Shown here in pieces: positions 7,810 through 18,520 of a stretch of 64,000 nt of DNA. Each line of letters opens with the position of its first letter. Position 1 is the first letter of the stretch. A program made the position numbers and the translations under genes. This DNA is from Selaginella moellendorffii (Eukaryota > Streptophyta > Lycopodiopsida > Selaginellales > Selaginellaceae). The stretch covers positions 478,707 to 542,706 of the forward strand of contig NW_003314265.1 of the NCBI RefSeq assembly GCF_000143415.4. Direction: 5' to 3'. Under the pieces are notes generated by a model. It searched no databases. It saw only the letters and a list, made by a program, of their open reading frames with translations, and had not been told where the DNA came from.

Positions 7810-10272
7810 GTGGCGCTTTTATGTACACACGAGGCCCAGCCATGGCTGAGAGCTTCTTTGCGAATGGAACTGCGATGCCGAGGAACACTACTGCCGGCAC
7901 TGGCTCCTCCTTCCTCCAGGGCACTCCAAAGGTACGCTACAAAACTAAAACTCCACTACTCGAGCAAGCGTCTTCCATGCCTGAAAACTTCGGAGGATTT
8001 TACAACGAGTTCTTCGACGCTGGCGTCCGCTGCAAATGCAAGGATAGAAAACGAGTTAGATCGAGAGGAACAAGAACAGACGGCACTGCTCGAGGCTCTC
8101 AAGCAGTGGAAGACTCAAGTTGCTTGGACGAAGTTTGAGACAATGACGAAGAAGCTGGGTGTCTTACCGGATAGAGTGTGTGTGAGCAGGCTTGTAGCAC
8201 AGCTCTGCCACCAAGGGACGGCGGCCAGTGTGTCCAAGGCACAGCAGATAATGGTGGAGCTCCGGCAGAAGAGGAAAGTGTCCGAGCTCGTTGACTGTGA
8301 TGCAATGGGATTGTTAGTGATGGCGTCGGCGAGAGTTGGGACTGCTCACTACTCGCTGGGAGTACTAAGGACGATGCTGGAGCTGGGATATCACCCACCT
8401 GTAAAAGTTTGGAGCGCATTGGTGTCGAAGCTCGGGAAAAACGTTGATGACGCTCAGCTCGCTCTCAAAGTTTTTGACGAGGTTTGCCAGTGCGTTGCGG
8501 AGCAAGGAATGATCCAGCTGCACAGAAAGATGGAAGTTGATGGGAAGATTGTCGACGAGAAGCTTACCAAGAGTGATGAAGACAAAGCTCTGATCGCTGT
8601 CGATGAGACAAAGCTAACGAGACGTAGCGACGAAAATACGTTTGGTACTGGTTCTGGCTACACTGAAAAGAAAGAAGCCGCTTCAACACTCCTCGTAGTG
8701 ACTGCTGAAAGAGAAGAAATCGACGACTTAGAACCAGAGCAAAGAGAAAAACTCACAAACATACAACTCAAGGAGGAAAGGCAAGCACTTAAGAGGATGA
8801 AACCTGACACGGGAGCTTTCAACGCAGCACTCAACGCCTGCGCAAACATCGGCAACTTGGAGCGAGCAGAGCAACTCTGGGAACTCATGCCAGCATTCGG
8901 AGTAAAAGCAAACACGCTCACCTTCAACGTCATGATCAAGCTGTACGCTCGAGTCGAGAAGCTGGACAAGCTCGAACAAATCCTCCACACAATGGCCGAC
9001 GCAGATGTCGATCCGGACGCCACCACCTTCAACTCTTTGGTGGCTGCCTTCGTCGGCCTCGGCGAGCTCAGCCTCGCCGAGTCGATCGTCCAGAGCTTGC
9101 GAGGAGAAGGCGAGCACCAAACGAGAGTCCCGGCACTGCTGCCAAAGCTCCGAGAGCACAGCGCCAAGTTCCAGCCCGACGTGAGAACGTACACCACCCT
9201 GATGAAAGGCTACGTCCAGCATAACCGGGTGAGCGACGCCATGCAGCTTCTAGTGGCGATGCAGCAGGAGAAGACCTCGGCGGCGATGCCAAACGAGGTG
9301 ACTTTCACCACTGCCATCCGAGCCTGCGCCAAGATGGGACTGCTAGACGAGGCCCGGGTGATCCTCCAGGAGATGGCGACGCAGAAAGTAGCCGCCAACG
9401 TCGTCACTTACAACACACTCCTCCAGGGAGTGTGCGTCTTCCCAATCACGGACATGAAGCGAGCGCTCGAGATCGTCGAGGACATGAAGGAGGCCGGAGT
9501 GGAGCTCGACGTTGTCTCGTACAACACCCTGATCAATGGATATCTCGAGGCCGGAGACAACGAGCAAGCGCTGGCCGCCTTCACGAGGATGAGAGAGGCC
9601 AAAGTTCCGGCCTCCAAGGTGACGTATGGAACTCTGATGAAGGCCTTTGCTCGGAGCGGCCGGACGGAGCTCGTCGTCAAGGTTTTCACGCAGATGGCGC
9701 TGGACCCGAGAGTCCGAGTTGACGTCGTTGCTTGGAACACGCTGATCGATGCATACGCGAGAGCTGGCCTGGAGCAGGACGCGACGAGAGCGCTGGAAGA
9801 CATGAAGAGCCGCGGCTTCTCTCCCACCAACGCGACTTACAACACGCTTGTCAAAACTTACGGGCGATCCCGGAACTTCGGACTGCTGATCCTTCTCTGG
9901 AAAGAGATAAACGCTCGATCAGTGGAGGAAGACAGTGCTGCGGTGAGAGACAAACCTTTGGTGGTGGGAGCTCTCAAGCCGGACGCGGCGCTGCTCGACA
10001 GCCTCATCGACTCGTTCGTGCGAGGAGGATACTTTCAGCTCGCGCTCCAGGTGGTGGACTGCATGGATCGGCAGGGAATCCACTCGGGGCGAGCCAAGGC
10101 CAAGTACAAGCGATTGTACGTGGAGCTTTACGCGAACCTCTACACCAGCAGGCACACATCCGAGAGGAGGAAGTCCAAGACGGCCGAGAGAAGACGCGCT
10201 GTGGAGGCGTTTAAGTTCTGGGTGGGACTTCCAAACAGTCTCTACAAATCGGAGTGGAGACCTTTCGAGTGA
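7810..10272 (+). CDS. HCF152: HCF152-like chloroplast PPR protein
   Basis: An intronless 820-residue frame. P-class PPR repeats of about 35 residues run from roughly residue 315 to 740 (FNAALNACANIGNLERAEQ, TYTTLMKGYVQHNRVSDAMQ, VVSYNTLINGYLEAGDNEQA). The C-terminus EAFKFWVGLPNSLYKSEW closely resembles the distinctive end of Arabidopsis HCF152, which binds the psbB-psbT-psbH-petB-petD transcripts in chloroplasts and stabilises the psbH-petB processed ends. Residues 1-50 are rich in Ala, Ser and Arg and poor in acidic residues, fitting a transit peptide. A charged insertion (about residues 240-310) separates N-terminal and C-terminal repeats. The first Met of the frame is chosen because the presequence follows it. 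Confidence 0.88.
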   Translation: MALLCTHEAQPWLRASLRMELRCRGTLLPALAPPSSRALQRYATKLKLHYSSKRLPCLKTSEDFTTSSSTLASAANARIENELDREEQEQTALLEALKQWKTQVAWTKFETMTKKLGVLPDRVCVSRLVAQLCHQGTAASVSKAQQIMVELRQKRKVSELVDCDAMGLLVMASARVGTAHYSLGVLRTMLELGYHPPVKVWSALVSKLGKNVDDAQLALKVFDEVCQCVAEQGMIQLHRKMEVDGKIVDEKLTKSDEDKALIAVDETKLTRRSDENTFGTGSGYTEKKEAASTLLVVTAEREEIDDLEPEQREKLTNIQLKEERQALKRMKPDTGAFNAALNACANIGNLERAEQLWELMPAFGVKANTLTFNVMIKLYARVEKLDKLEQILHTMADADVDPDATTFNSLVAAFVGLGELSLAESIVQSLRGEGEHQTRVPALLPKLREHSAKFQPDVRTYTTLMKGYVQHNRVSDAMQLLVAMQQEKTSAAMPNEVTFTTAIRACAKMGLLDEARVILQEMATQKVAANVVTYNTLLQGVCVFPITDMKRALEIVEDMKEAGVELDVVSYNTLINGYLEAGDNEQALAAFTRMREAKVPASKVTYGTLMKAFARSGRTELVVKVFTQMALDPRVRVDVVAWNTLIDAYARAGLEQDATRALEDMKSRGFSPTNATYNTLVKTYGRSRNFGLLILLWKEINARSVEEDSAAVRDKPLVVGALKPDAALLDSLIDSFVRGGYFQLALQVVDCMDRQGIHSGRAKAKYKRLYVELYANLYTSRHTSERRKSKTAERRRAVEAFKFWVGLPNSLYKSEWRPFE

Positions 10273-10534
10273 GAAAAAAATCGTAACTTGACAAGCTTTA
10301 CCTGGAAATCTTTGACGAGGCAGCGAAGAAAATTAGAAATCGCGCATGGAAAGCTTTGCAACTTGGAAAATCTCACTATCAGCTTGTTCTCGGACAGCGC
10401 TAGACGATCTAGCACCGATCCTTGAGTGCTACATTGTACCTGGCTGATCTTGGAGCGCCCGATCGATCGCCGCGCCCATTTCTCCACACAAAAAAACCCT
10501 CCACAATGTGAGGAGGTTTTAGGGCTCCAAAAGA

Positions 10535-12131
10535 ATGAAAAAGATTATCGTGTGCTTGTGCGTAGGAGCCGGAGCTGCGTGCTTGCTCGCCCTGAGGAAG
10601 CTCGTCTCGATTAGCGCAGTGGACGCATCAGGTGTGATTCTTTCTTCGATTTCTTGCATTCTCTCATCGATCGATCGATCACTTTAGCCGAGATTATCTA
10701 CGTCGTCGCGAAATCCAAGGAGCTTGTTCCTCCTGGAAAGCTCAAGCTCCCTGAGAAGGCTGCTCTCGTCGCGTTGATCCCTCCAGGAAAGCCAGCCACT
10801 GGCTCCTTTCGCGTCGCGGATTTTGTGAGTCGATTGAGCGCCACTATCTATGGCAGGCTCTTATACTATGGACCGCGCATGCCTTCTACACAGACATTCC
10901 TTTCTCAGTGAGTTTATTACTCGCGTTTTTAACTTGGTTCATCGAAAGCTTACTGTCGTTCTCTTGTCCAGGAACGCTCATTCACTCCCGATTGGAACCG
11001 TGTGTGTTTCCGACGTTCAGTACCAAGGAAAAGGTAGCGAGGCTTTTGGTTTCTTCTTCTTCTTCAATCTTTGGCTTTGTGTTTCTCCAATCCTTGGACA
11101 GGTCGAGCAGGAAATTCTTGGGTGTCTCCGGACGGATGTTTGATGTTTTCGTTTACGTTGCAAATGGAGAATGGACGAACAGTGCCTTTTGTCCAGTACG
11201 TTGTCTGCCTGGCCGTTGTGCAGGGAATCGAAGCGGCTGCTCGAGCTAAAGTAAGGCCAGTTCACATTTGTTTTCTAAAAAATCTAAAGTTCTACTGTAC
11301 CTGATGTTTGTTCTTTAGAATGCGACGATTCCGGACGTAAGGATCAAATGGCCCAACGATCTGTATAGTGGCAACTTAAAAATTGGAGGAGTCTTGTGTT
11401 CGTCAACTTATAGCTCCAAAACTTTCTACATCGTTGCTGGTAATTTTCTTTTTCTGTTGTTTTTTTTTTTTCCTGGACTTCTACATGGCTAAACTCGCTG
11501 GTCAAAACTACAGGGGTTGGCCTCAACGTGGACAATGACGAGCCAACGACGTGTTTAAACTCCGTCTTAGCCCGATTGGATTCGAAAGCGACTCCATTTG
11601 CGAGAGAAGAGCTGCTCGCTACGATTTTGGAGAGCTTTGAGAAACTGTTTACGACGTTCACAACACAAGGCAAGTTTCTGTTTACATTTCTCGCCCTCTA
11701 CTAGAATTTATGCTTTGTATTGTGAACAGGATTTAGTGCATTGGAACTCATGTACTACGAAAAGTGGATGCACAGGCAAGTTTTTTCTTTTAAGAAAATG
11801 TTCTAGCCGCTATCACCATTTCTTATAATTTGTGATTCTCAGTGGACAGAAGGTGATTTTAGAAGACGACAGAGTTTCGGTAGTGATCGAGGTAAGAACC
11901 CCGGGTTTTCTTTAGATACTTTTCTTACGGATCATCAACAGGGTTTGACTCCGGCTGGTTTCCTCCTCGCCTCGGACGATGCTTTCAACAAGTACGAGCT
12001 TCATCCAGACGGCAACAGGTACCTCTTCCTCTACAAAAACCTCTTTCACAAATCATTCACTCATCTCCCTTCGCAGCTTGGATTTCTTCAAGGGACTCGT
12101 TCGAAGGAAGCTCCCTGGCTCAGCGCAATAA
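10535..12131 (+). CDS. HCS1: biotin-protein ligase (holocarboxylase synthetase)
   Basis: Ten exons join in frame to 343 residues: 10535-10631, 10688-10907, 10972-11033, 11102-11250, 11319-11439, 11514-11669, 11730-11775, 11843-11891, 11942-12018, 12077-12131. Landmarks are GRAGNSWVSPDGCLMFSF (biotinyl-AMP loop region), RIKWPNDLYSGNLKIGG (catalytic KWPND), VGLNVDNDEPT, and the BPL C-terminal domain ending YELHPDGNSLDFFKGLVRRK. The enzyme activates biotin with ATP and attaches it to acetyl-CoA carboxylase and other biotin carboxylases. The introns after exons 6 and 7 begin with GC (GCAAGT) rather than GT. The N-terminus (IIVCLCVGAGAACLLAL) is hydrophobic and unlike a standard transit peptide, so the first exon is less certain. 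Confidence 0.9.
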
Positions 12132-12979
12132 AAAGTCATGACAATGTTTTTGGATTTAAAGGCGGATCGTCAGCACGTCCAAGCCACGATTCTCCAAACT
12201 GTGGAGGAGGATCAAACTCTCGAGCAGCGCGGTTGGAAACTTTAGAACACACTCGGGGCTCCGCCGGTTGGAGATTCGTTTCCTGTGCAGCAGGAATTTG
12301 ATACAACAAAAAAAAAAGGTGGAGTTTTTGCGTCTTGGAGAATGTGTATATATAACAACATGGACAAATCTAGACAGCCGGTTCGTGGTGGTAACGACAA
12401 TGCGGAGATTGAGTGATTATTCGTTGGGCAAGACGATGGAGCCTAATGGCAGCGCACGGGCGCTACTAAGAATCTCGCTGGGTTTGCGCTTATGCCAGAG
12501 GGCAACGCGCAACCAAACAAGAGCAGGGAAGAGAGCAAGAGCGAGAGAGAGAGGGGGGGGAAGCGTGGTTGCATAGTAGTCCCGGCATTTTGACAAGTGC
12601 GAATCAAGACAATCCAAAAGATGTTAAATGCCCAAGCTCGAACTGTTCCTTTCGGTATCTCCACCAGGAGACCCACTCGATCGAAAGAAACCCCAAAAAA
12701 TAGAGAAAAAAAAAACACGACTGTTCCTTTGATCGTGTTGGTGTTCTCCTCTCTCGCATTTTTTTTCTCTTCTTTTCCTTGAACGAGTCAAGTTTTCGTG
12801 CGAATTTTTGGGAAAGCGAACGAGATCCAACTGTTGATGGACTCGAGGGTCTTTCCCTGGGAGGTTTCATCGCTGGATACAGGTGATGGGATTGTTAGTT
12901 TGTCACGGTTTTGGGGGAATTGGAGCAGCGCTCTTGAGATAGCGGAGTAAAAAGGAGGGACTTTTGCGCGGGTACAAGG
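12132..12979. other. intergenic region upstream of CYCLOPS
   Basis: Holds the 3' flank of the biotin ligase gene and the promoter and leader of the CYCLOPS gene. A short purine tract (GAGAGAGAGAGGGGGGG, about 12541-12558) is the only notable feature. No further gene seen. Confidence 0.5.
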
Positions 12980-14859
12980 ATGATGGTGAGAAACACGAGC
13001 GAGGAAATGATCATCCGGAGTTTGATAGACGGCGGCTCCACTGCTACTCACGGTGCTGCTGCTGCTATTGCGTTTGAAAACATGGGCTTCATGCCTCACA
13101 GGGCCAGCAGCGAGGAGCTCTTCAATAGCTGGATTGCCAATTCAGAGGTTTGATCTTCCTGGTTTTCGCGAAACCATCTTTCTTAACTTTGGATTTCTAG
13201 CAGGGTGGCTTGCCCCCGCACACTCGTCCATCTCGCAAGTAAGAAAAGATGGAATTCACCTCTGATCTTCACGTTTTGTGTTTTGTTTTTGGTTCTTCCC
13301 TCGAAACTCATCAGGATGTCGTCTGAACTTGCTGCTCTACTCGCCCAGCAACAAGGAATGGATCACGGCTTGTATCTTCAAAGCGATCACAACGCAAAGT
13401 CAAGGTGAGATCAAAGTTTCGATTTTGATGCGATTTACTAATATTCCTTCTTCTTCTTCCTGGTTTTTCGTTTGAAAGATCACAGCAGCAGCAAGAATAT
13501 CCATCGTTGCAGGTACTACTTGCTTGCTCTGATAATTCAATCAAACTCAATCCATTTTCTATATGTTAGGCACTAAGCTGGTTTCAAACTTCTCAACCCA
13601 TGACTCGAAGCCGTTCCACAGAGCTCAGGTCATAAAAGAAAACTTCCCTCTCGTTTCTATACCAAAAAGAAAAGCAAAAATTCAGGAAAAAAAAAAAAAC
13701 TAAACTTTGCGGAAACAAATCATTGTTTCTTTGCAGGCGCCGCTACCTTGAGATGCAAAGGCAAGATTTGTCGTCGGGAGCAAAGCCAACCGAGCAAAGT
13801 TTCCTTCCGTGGCCCGATAATCTCCCCCAGCATGATCACAACTCGTCAGTCTCCACAGTCTCCACGGTCGTAAACATGCTCAAGGGATCATTGGAGAAGA
13901 AGAGAGTATCAAAAGAGCTACAACACCACTGCCAGGCCGAGCAACACGAACTCCATCAGCAGCAAAACGCTGTCCAGGACGCAAGTTTCATGTTTCGGCT
14001 GGCGAACCCGAGCGAGTCCTCGGGTGGCAACGACAACAATTCGTGCCCCGCTACTCCAAGCCAGATCCATCTCTTCCACGATCAACAGGCGGGCCGAGCG
14101 ATAAGTGAGTCGAAATATCTCCCAAGTTTGGGTGATGAGCTTGTTCTTAGCGCGATTTTCTTCTCATTTTGTGCCAGTTTTTGCAGGCAATAACGACTTG
14201 CAGACTGAAGATCAACACAAGGTCTGGTTTTTCTCTGGTGTTTTTTCTTTCTCTTTGTGACTTAAGTATCATATTGCAGAAGCAGCAACCACAGCTCTCG
14301 CGAGCAGGATCGATCACATCTTCTGGAAGATCTGGTATTTCTTCATATATTTATTTGTCAAAGTCTTGCAGCTTTTGATTTTTGAGATTCATAAGCTTCA
14401 AATGTGACTTTTCAGGTATGGAAGCTTCGGACGTTTCGACCAAGAAGCGACGAGTAGAACGCAAGAGAATGTAAGACATTCCATCACTAAGCTCCGCTTA
14501 GAGTTATTCGATTCTAAAAAATTCTTCTTTTCTGGAATTCCAGGATGGTGGAAGCCAAAGGAAGATCGTCAGTCCCAGCGATGCCTTCCGACATGCAAGC
14601 AGCGATCAAGCGCTCGGATGCACTAGAAAAGGAAGTTCGATCTTTGAAGCTCAACCTTTCCTTCATGAACAGGTGATTCACAAGGCTCTAGCGTAGAAAA
14701 ACTTCGCTCAAGCTTGAAAGTTTGTATCTCTACAGGAAGGATTCCGAGCAGACAAAGCGAATCGAGGAGCTGGAGAAGCAAAACGAGGAGCTCTTGCGAG
14801 AAAAGAGCCGACTAACCGAGGAGTTGGATCAACTAATCTCTTCGAGATCAACATGGTAG
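12980..14859 (+). CDS. IPD3: CYCLOPS / IPD3 symbiosis transcription factor
   Basis: Eleven exons give an unbroken 383-residue frame: 12980-13147, 13204-13238, 13315-13404, 13479-13512, 13570-13628, 13737-14104, 14187-14221, 14280-14334, 14416-14470, 14544-14672, 14736-14859. N-terminal RNTSEEMIIRSL and RASSEELFNSW, middle SWFQTSQPMTRSRSTELRRR, and C-terminal KKRRVERKRM, PAMPSDMQAAIKR, LNLSFMNRKDSEQTKRIEEL match CYCLOPS/IPD3, the nuclear substrate of CCaMK that activates symbiosis genes. The SSEELF and SRSTELRR contexts correspond, from memory, to the two regulatory phosphosites of the legume protein. The C-terminal coiled-coil DNA-binding region is complete. It is shorter than legume CYCLOPS (about 510 residues) through a reduced middle. 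The intron 1 acceptor is a NAGNAG (CTAGCAG), allowing one-residue variation. Confidence 0.9.
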
Positions 14860-15292
14860 AAAAACAAAGTCATAACTCACAGTACAAAAAAACGTAAATA
14901 TTGCAACAAGAGAGAGAGAGATGGAGAGGAAAAAACAAATCTACGAAGAGACGAAGAAACCAAGCACTAAGTCTTTCCTTACAGCGACTTTGAAACAAAG
15001 AGAAGAAAATTATTCCACGGCTTTGTGGGAATGACGTGCCGGAATATTCGTGGTGACTAGACGGTGGCGGAAGGCTCGGTCCCTTGTCTTTCCATTGCGC
15101 GTCCCGCGGGGTGTTTAGAGTCCTTTCTAAAGCGGTGATAGCTAGGGCTCGCGCCCGGGAGCTCCAGCCGCGGACAAAGCGCGAGCGTTTCTTGCTGATT
15201 GATCATCCCGCGCTTTCTCCATCGATCGATGCGTCGTTCTTTAGTTTAATGTTTATCGCGGCGGCTTTGGCGGATCTAATCTTCTCGCGGCG

Positions 15293-17864
15293 ATGTTCGG
15301 TGGGAGCGGCAGCTCCAAGGCGACGAAATGGTGAGTGTTCTTCTTTCTCGTCTTGGGATTTCATGACAATTTCCTCCATGGCTGCGCCGCAGCAAGACGC
15401 AATTGCGACTGGTGGTGTCGCGGATCAAGATTCTACGCAACAAACGCGAAATCCAAGTCAAGCATTTGCGGCGGGATGTGGCCCAGCTCCTCCAGAACAA
15501 GCAGGATGGAAATGCACGCACTCGGGTATGGAGACTTTGGGATTTTTTCCTCTTTCGTTTTGGCCTTAAGATCTCTCACAGGTTGAGCACGCGATTCGTG
15601 AACAAAACATGGTCGATGCCTACTCGCTCATCGAAGGATACTGTGAGTTTCTAGCGTCAAGAATCCAGAGTATCAGTGGAAAGAAGTAAGACCCCACAAT
15701 TATTGGTTTCCTTTTGCGCGTTTAACACTATCTTATCCCTTTGCAGGGAATGTCCTCCGGAGCTCAAGGAGGCCATCGCCAGTTTGATTTATGCTGGACC
15801 GAGGTGTGCGGATTTGCCGGAGTTGCTGGAGATACGGTCGATTTTCAGCGCCAAGTATGGGAAGCAGTTTATCGCTACTATAGTGGAGCTTCGTGTTGGT
15901 TGTGGAGTTGGCAAGAAGGTGAGATTTTTTTTTTCTTCAGGGAGAGTATCCAGTAACTGGTTTCACTTTTTGTTTGTACGTGTAGATTGTGGAGAAGCTA
16001 TCAACACAACCTCTCACTGCAGCCATGAAGCTAAACTTCATGGCTGAAGTTGCGAAGGAGCACAACGTGAATTGGCAGCCCGCGGACTTGTCTCTTCCTG
16101 CCGAGGCACCTGATACACCTCCGAAACAACAACAAAAGCCTACGGTAAGCACGCTTTTCTTCTTCTGTTTCAATGCCTATGCCTATAATCTGCTCAAATG
16201 TGGTGTCACATCAGCAACCGCAGCAAACCAACAGTAGCAGCTCTCCAACGTCGCCGCTTGACAAAAGACCTGTTATTCCTGCCGCTCAACCGGCCGTTCA
16301 GCCGGCCCGTGCTCAACAAGAGTCCAAGTCCGATTCTGACGACGATGAACCTGTTTCAAAGCCTTCGGCATCTCGTCCCGTTCAAAAACCCGGCCATCAG
16401 CAACAGTTCATTCCGTTCGTTCCACCAACTCCAACGGCAACAGTGAGTAGCGTTCCAGATCCTTACGCACAGTACACAAAAGGGATTGTCAATCCTTACG
16501 CTCACAAAGCTGCACCGCCCCCACCACCTCCACCTCCACCGCCACCGCCACCACCACAGCAAATGACTGATGATCCTTACAGCGAGTACAGGAAGCAGTT
16601 CAGTGGGAATCATGCCTACGCAGACGTTGCAACTGCCGCGGAAGCCGCTGCTCAGTCTGCTGATCATGCTGCTGCGGCTGCTCGAGCTGCTGCAACTCTT
16701 GCTCACAAGCATCTCTCGCGGGAGACTTCAATGACTTCAGAAGCGGATCAGGGAAAAGCTCGGGTCAGGGAACTCGACTTGGTGGCGAATCTGGAGGATA
16801 GAGTAGCATCCTACATCAGAGCCCACGCAAACGATACGGACTCGTCGGAATGGGAAACTCCGACTCCACTGGCAAAGCAGCAATCCTCGCCAATATTGAA
16901 CCCAAGCAGGAACTTGCAGAGAGAAGCGGAGCTAGCTGAAAGACATGGTTCAATCAGAAAGTCGCATACCACTGATGGGATTAACATGGAAGAACATCAA
17001 AGATGGAGGCATACTGCAGGCGATGAAAATGACCTCAGTCCAGTGAAGCAGAAGGCGGGTAGTCCTCTTGGAATGCGAACTGACCATTTCGACAACAGCT
17101 TGTTTAGAAGTGAGCCCGCCGAGAAGAGAGAGGAGGCGGGGAGTCCTCTTGGAAAGCCAGTGTTTGATCACTTTGGCGGTACAGAGGAGAATCGGAGCTC
17201 CAGCGTGATGTCTACACCAGGATCTTCTTATGACCATCGGCCAGTATATGATCATTCGAGGCCAACAAGATACGACGAAGAGCCCGAGCAAACTTTCAAC
17301 AGAAGAGCAGAAACATTAGCAACTCGACCTTTTTATGATCATCAGCGCGATGAGATCAAGCTCAAGCCAGTTTATGATGAAGCTCCAGCGGTGGTTTCCA
17401 GACTGGATTCGTTCACTTTAAACATGGAGACGATGCACGGGAGCGTCCTGTCCAGGACCGAGAAGCTGTTTGAGAAAGAAGACTCGGATCACTCGTCTCC
17501 AGCGCCGAGATCGAGCCGGCGAGCCCAATCAAACTTCCGGAGAAGCTTTGACGTTGATGATTCGGGAGACGAAGAAGAGTCAAGCACCAGCTTTGAGAGT
17601 GAAGCCAAATCGGCAGCATCGTCCATTCCCGCGGCTCCATCTCAAGAACAACAGCCACCATCGTCGCCATGGCGATCGCGACCTCCTCCAACTCGCCCGC
17701 CTCCAACGCTCCATCTCCAGCAAACCGAGAATCTCGATCCCAGTGGCAAGCACCTGGATGTCCAGAAGCAATTCCACGGCCACAGCGAGCAGTCATTGCC
17801 GCCACCGCCATCGATGAGGACGCACAGGCTCGGTGGAGCAAGCGTTAGAACGCGACGCAAGTAA
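15293..17864 (+). CDS. IST1-like ESCRT-III-associated protein
   Basis: Six exons (15293-15330, 15393-15525, 15582-15685, 15747-15918, 15986-16144, 16215-17864) give about 751 residues. Residues 1-180 form the IST1 domain: MFGGSGSSKATKCKTQLRL, LRNKREIQVKHLRRDVAQLL, EHAIREQNMVDAYSLIEGYC, CPPELKEAIASLIYAGPRC. IST1 proteins bind CHMP1, LIP5 and VPS4 and modulate ESCRT-III in endosomal sorting. The last exon encodes a long low-complexity tail with a polyproline run (about 16518-16558) and repeated YDHRP/YDHQR segments, as in plant IST1-LIKE proteins. Exon 4 has been copied to 2318-2416. The gene ends 76 bp from the convergent ferredoxin gene. Confidence 0.88.
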
Positions 17865-17940
17865 ATATGTGTAGCAAATTTGAGATTTTTAAAATTTGAA
17901 AATTAGCGCGCGACCCCCTGCATTTAGGGTTCTTTCTCTG

Positions 17941-18381
17941 CTAGAGGAGAGAGGCGACCAATTCGTCCTCGGCGTGAGTGATGACGACCAAATCGCTTGT
18001 TGGGTAGGCGATGCAAGTGAGCACGAAGCCCTGATCGATGTGCTCGTAGCCCATAAACGCATTTCCGCCCTGATCCACGCTGCCCATCTCTAGTTTTCCT
18101 GCGCAAGCAGGGCAAGATCCTGCGCGGCAGAAGAATGGGAGCTCCAAGTTCGCATCCTCGGCGGCGTCCAGGATGCTCTTATCGTCAGGGCAAGAGATCA
18201 TCTTCTCACCTAGGGGCATTTTCAACAAGACTCTGTATGCTGTCGCTCGGATCGCAAAAGAGGGCTTTAATCGCTCCCTGCGGCTTTGGAGTTCGATCCC
18301 AATGGCAGCTCTTCGGCGAAGATCGAGGCCCAGATTGGAAAACACTGTTCTAGGATGATCGCCCAGTGCCAGTGCTGCCAT
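17941..18381 (-). CDS. plant-type [2Fe-2S] ferredoxin, chloroplast
   Basis: Intronless, 146 residues from the chosen Met (MAALAL); the frame extends upstream, but this Met begins a typical transit peptide of about 45 residues (Arg- and Ser-rich, ending SFAIRA). The mature domain has the cluster motif [12 protein letters not shown] with Cys 85, 90, 93 and 123 (spacing CX4CX2CX29C) and [13 protein letters not shown]. It carries electrons from photosystem I, or heterotrophic donors, to FNR and other plastid enzymes. Proline at residue 91, inside the cluster loop, differs from the usual Ser or Thr. Divergent from the RRM gene, with 139 bp between starts. Confidence 0.92.
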   Translation of the reverse strand: MAALALGDHPRTVFSNLGLDLRRRAAIGIELQSRRERLKPSFAIRATAYRVLLKMPLGEKMISCPDDKSILDAAEDANLELPFFCRAGSCPACAGKLEMGSVDQGGNAFMGYEHIDQGFVLTCIAYPTSDLVVITHAEDELVASLL

Positions 18382-18520
18382 GAGCCAAATGAAGGTTGGG
18401 ATTTTTTCTGGGCGTGTTCTTGACCATACACGTGGCAATCTGCCACGTGTACCAATGCTGAAGAACCCTAAAGTTTTTGCCGTAAAAGCCCTAAGGTTTT
18501 TGGCGCAGAGTTCTTGGAGA

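Noticed and set aside
10665-10682. GATC tetranucleotide run
   Set aside because: Short simple repeat in an intron, with no sign of function.
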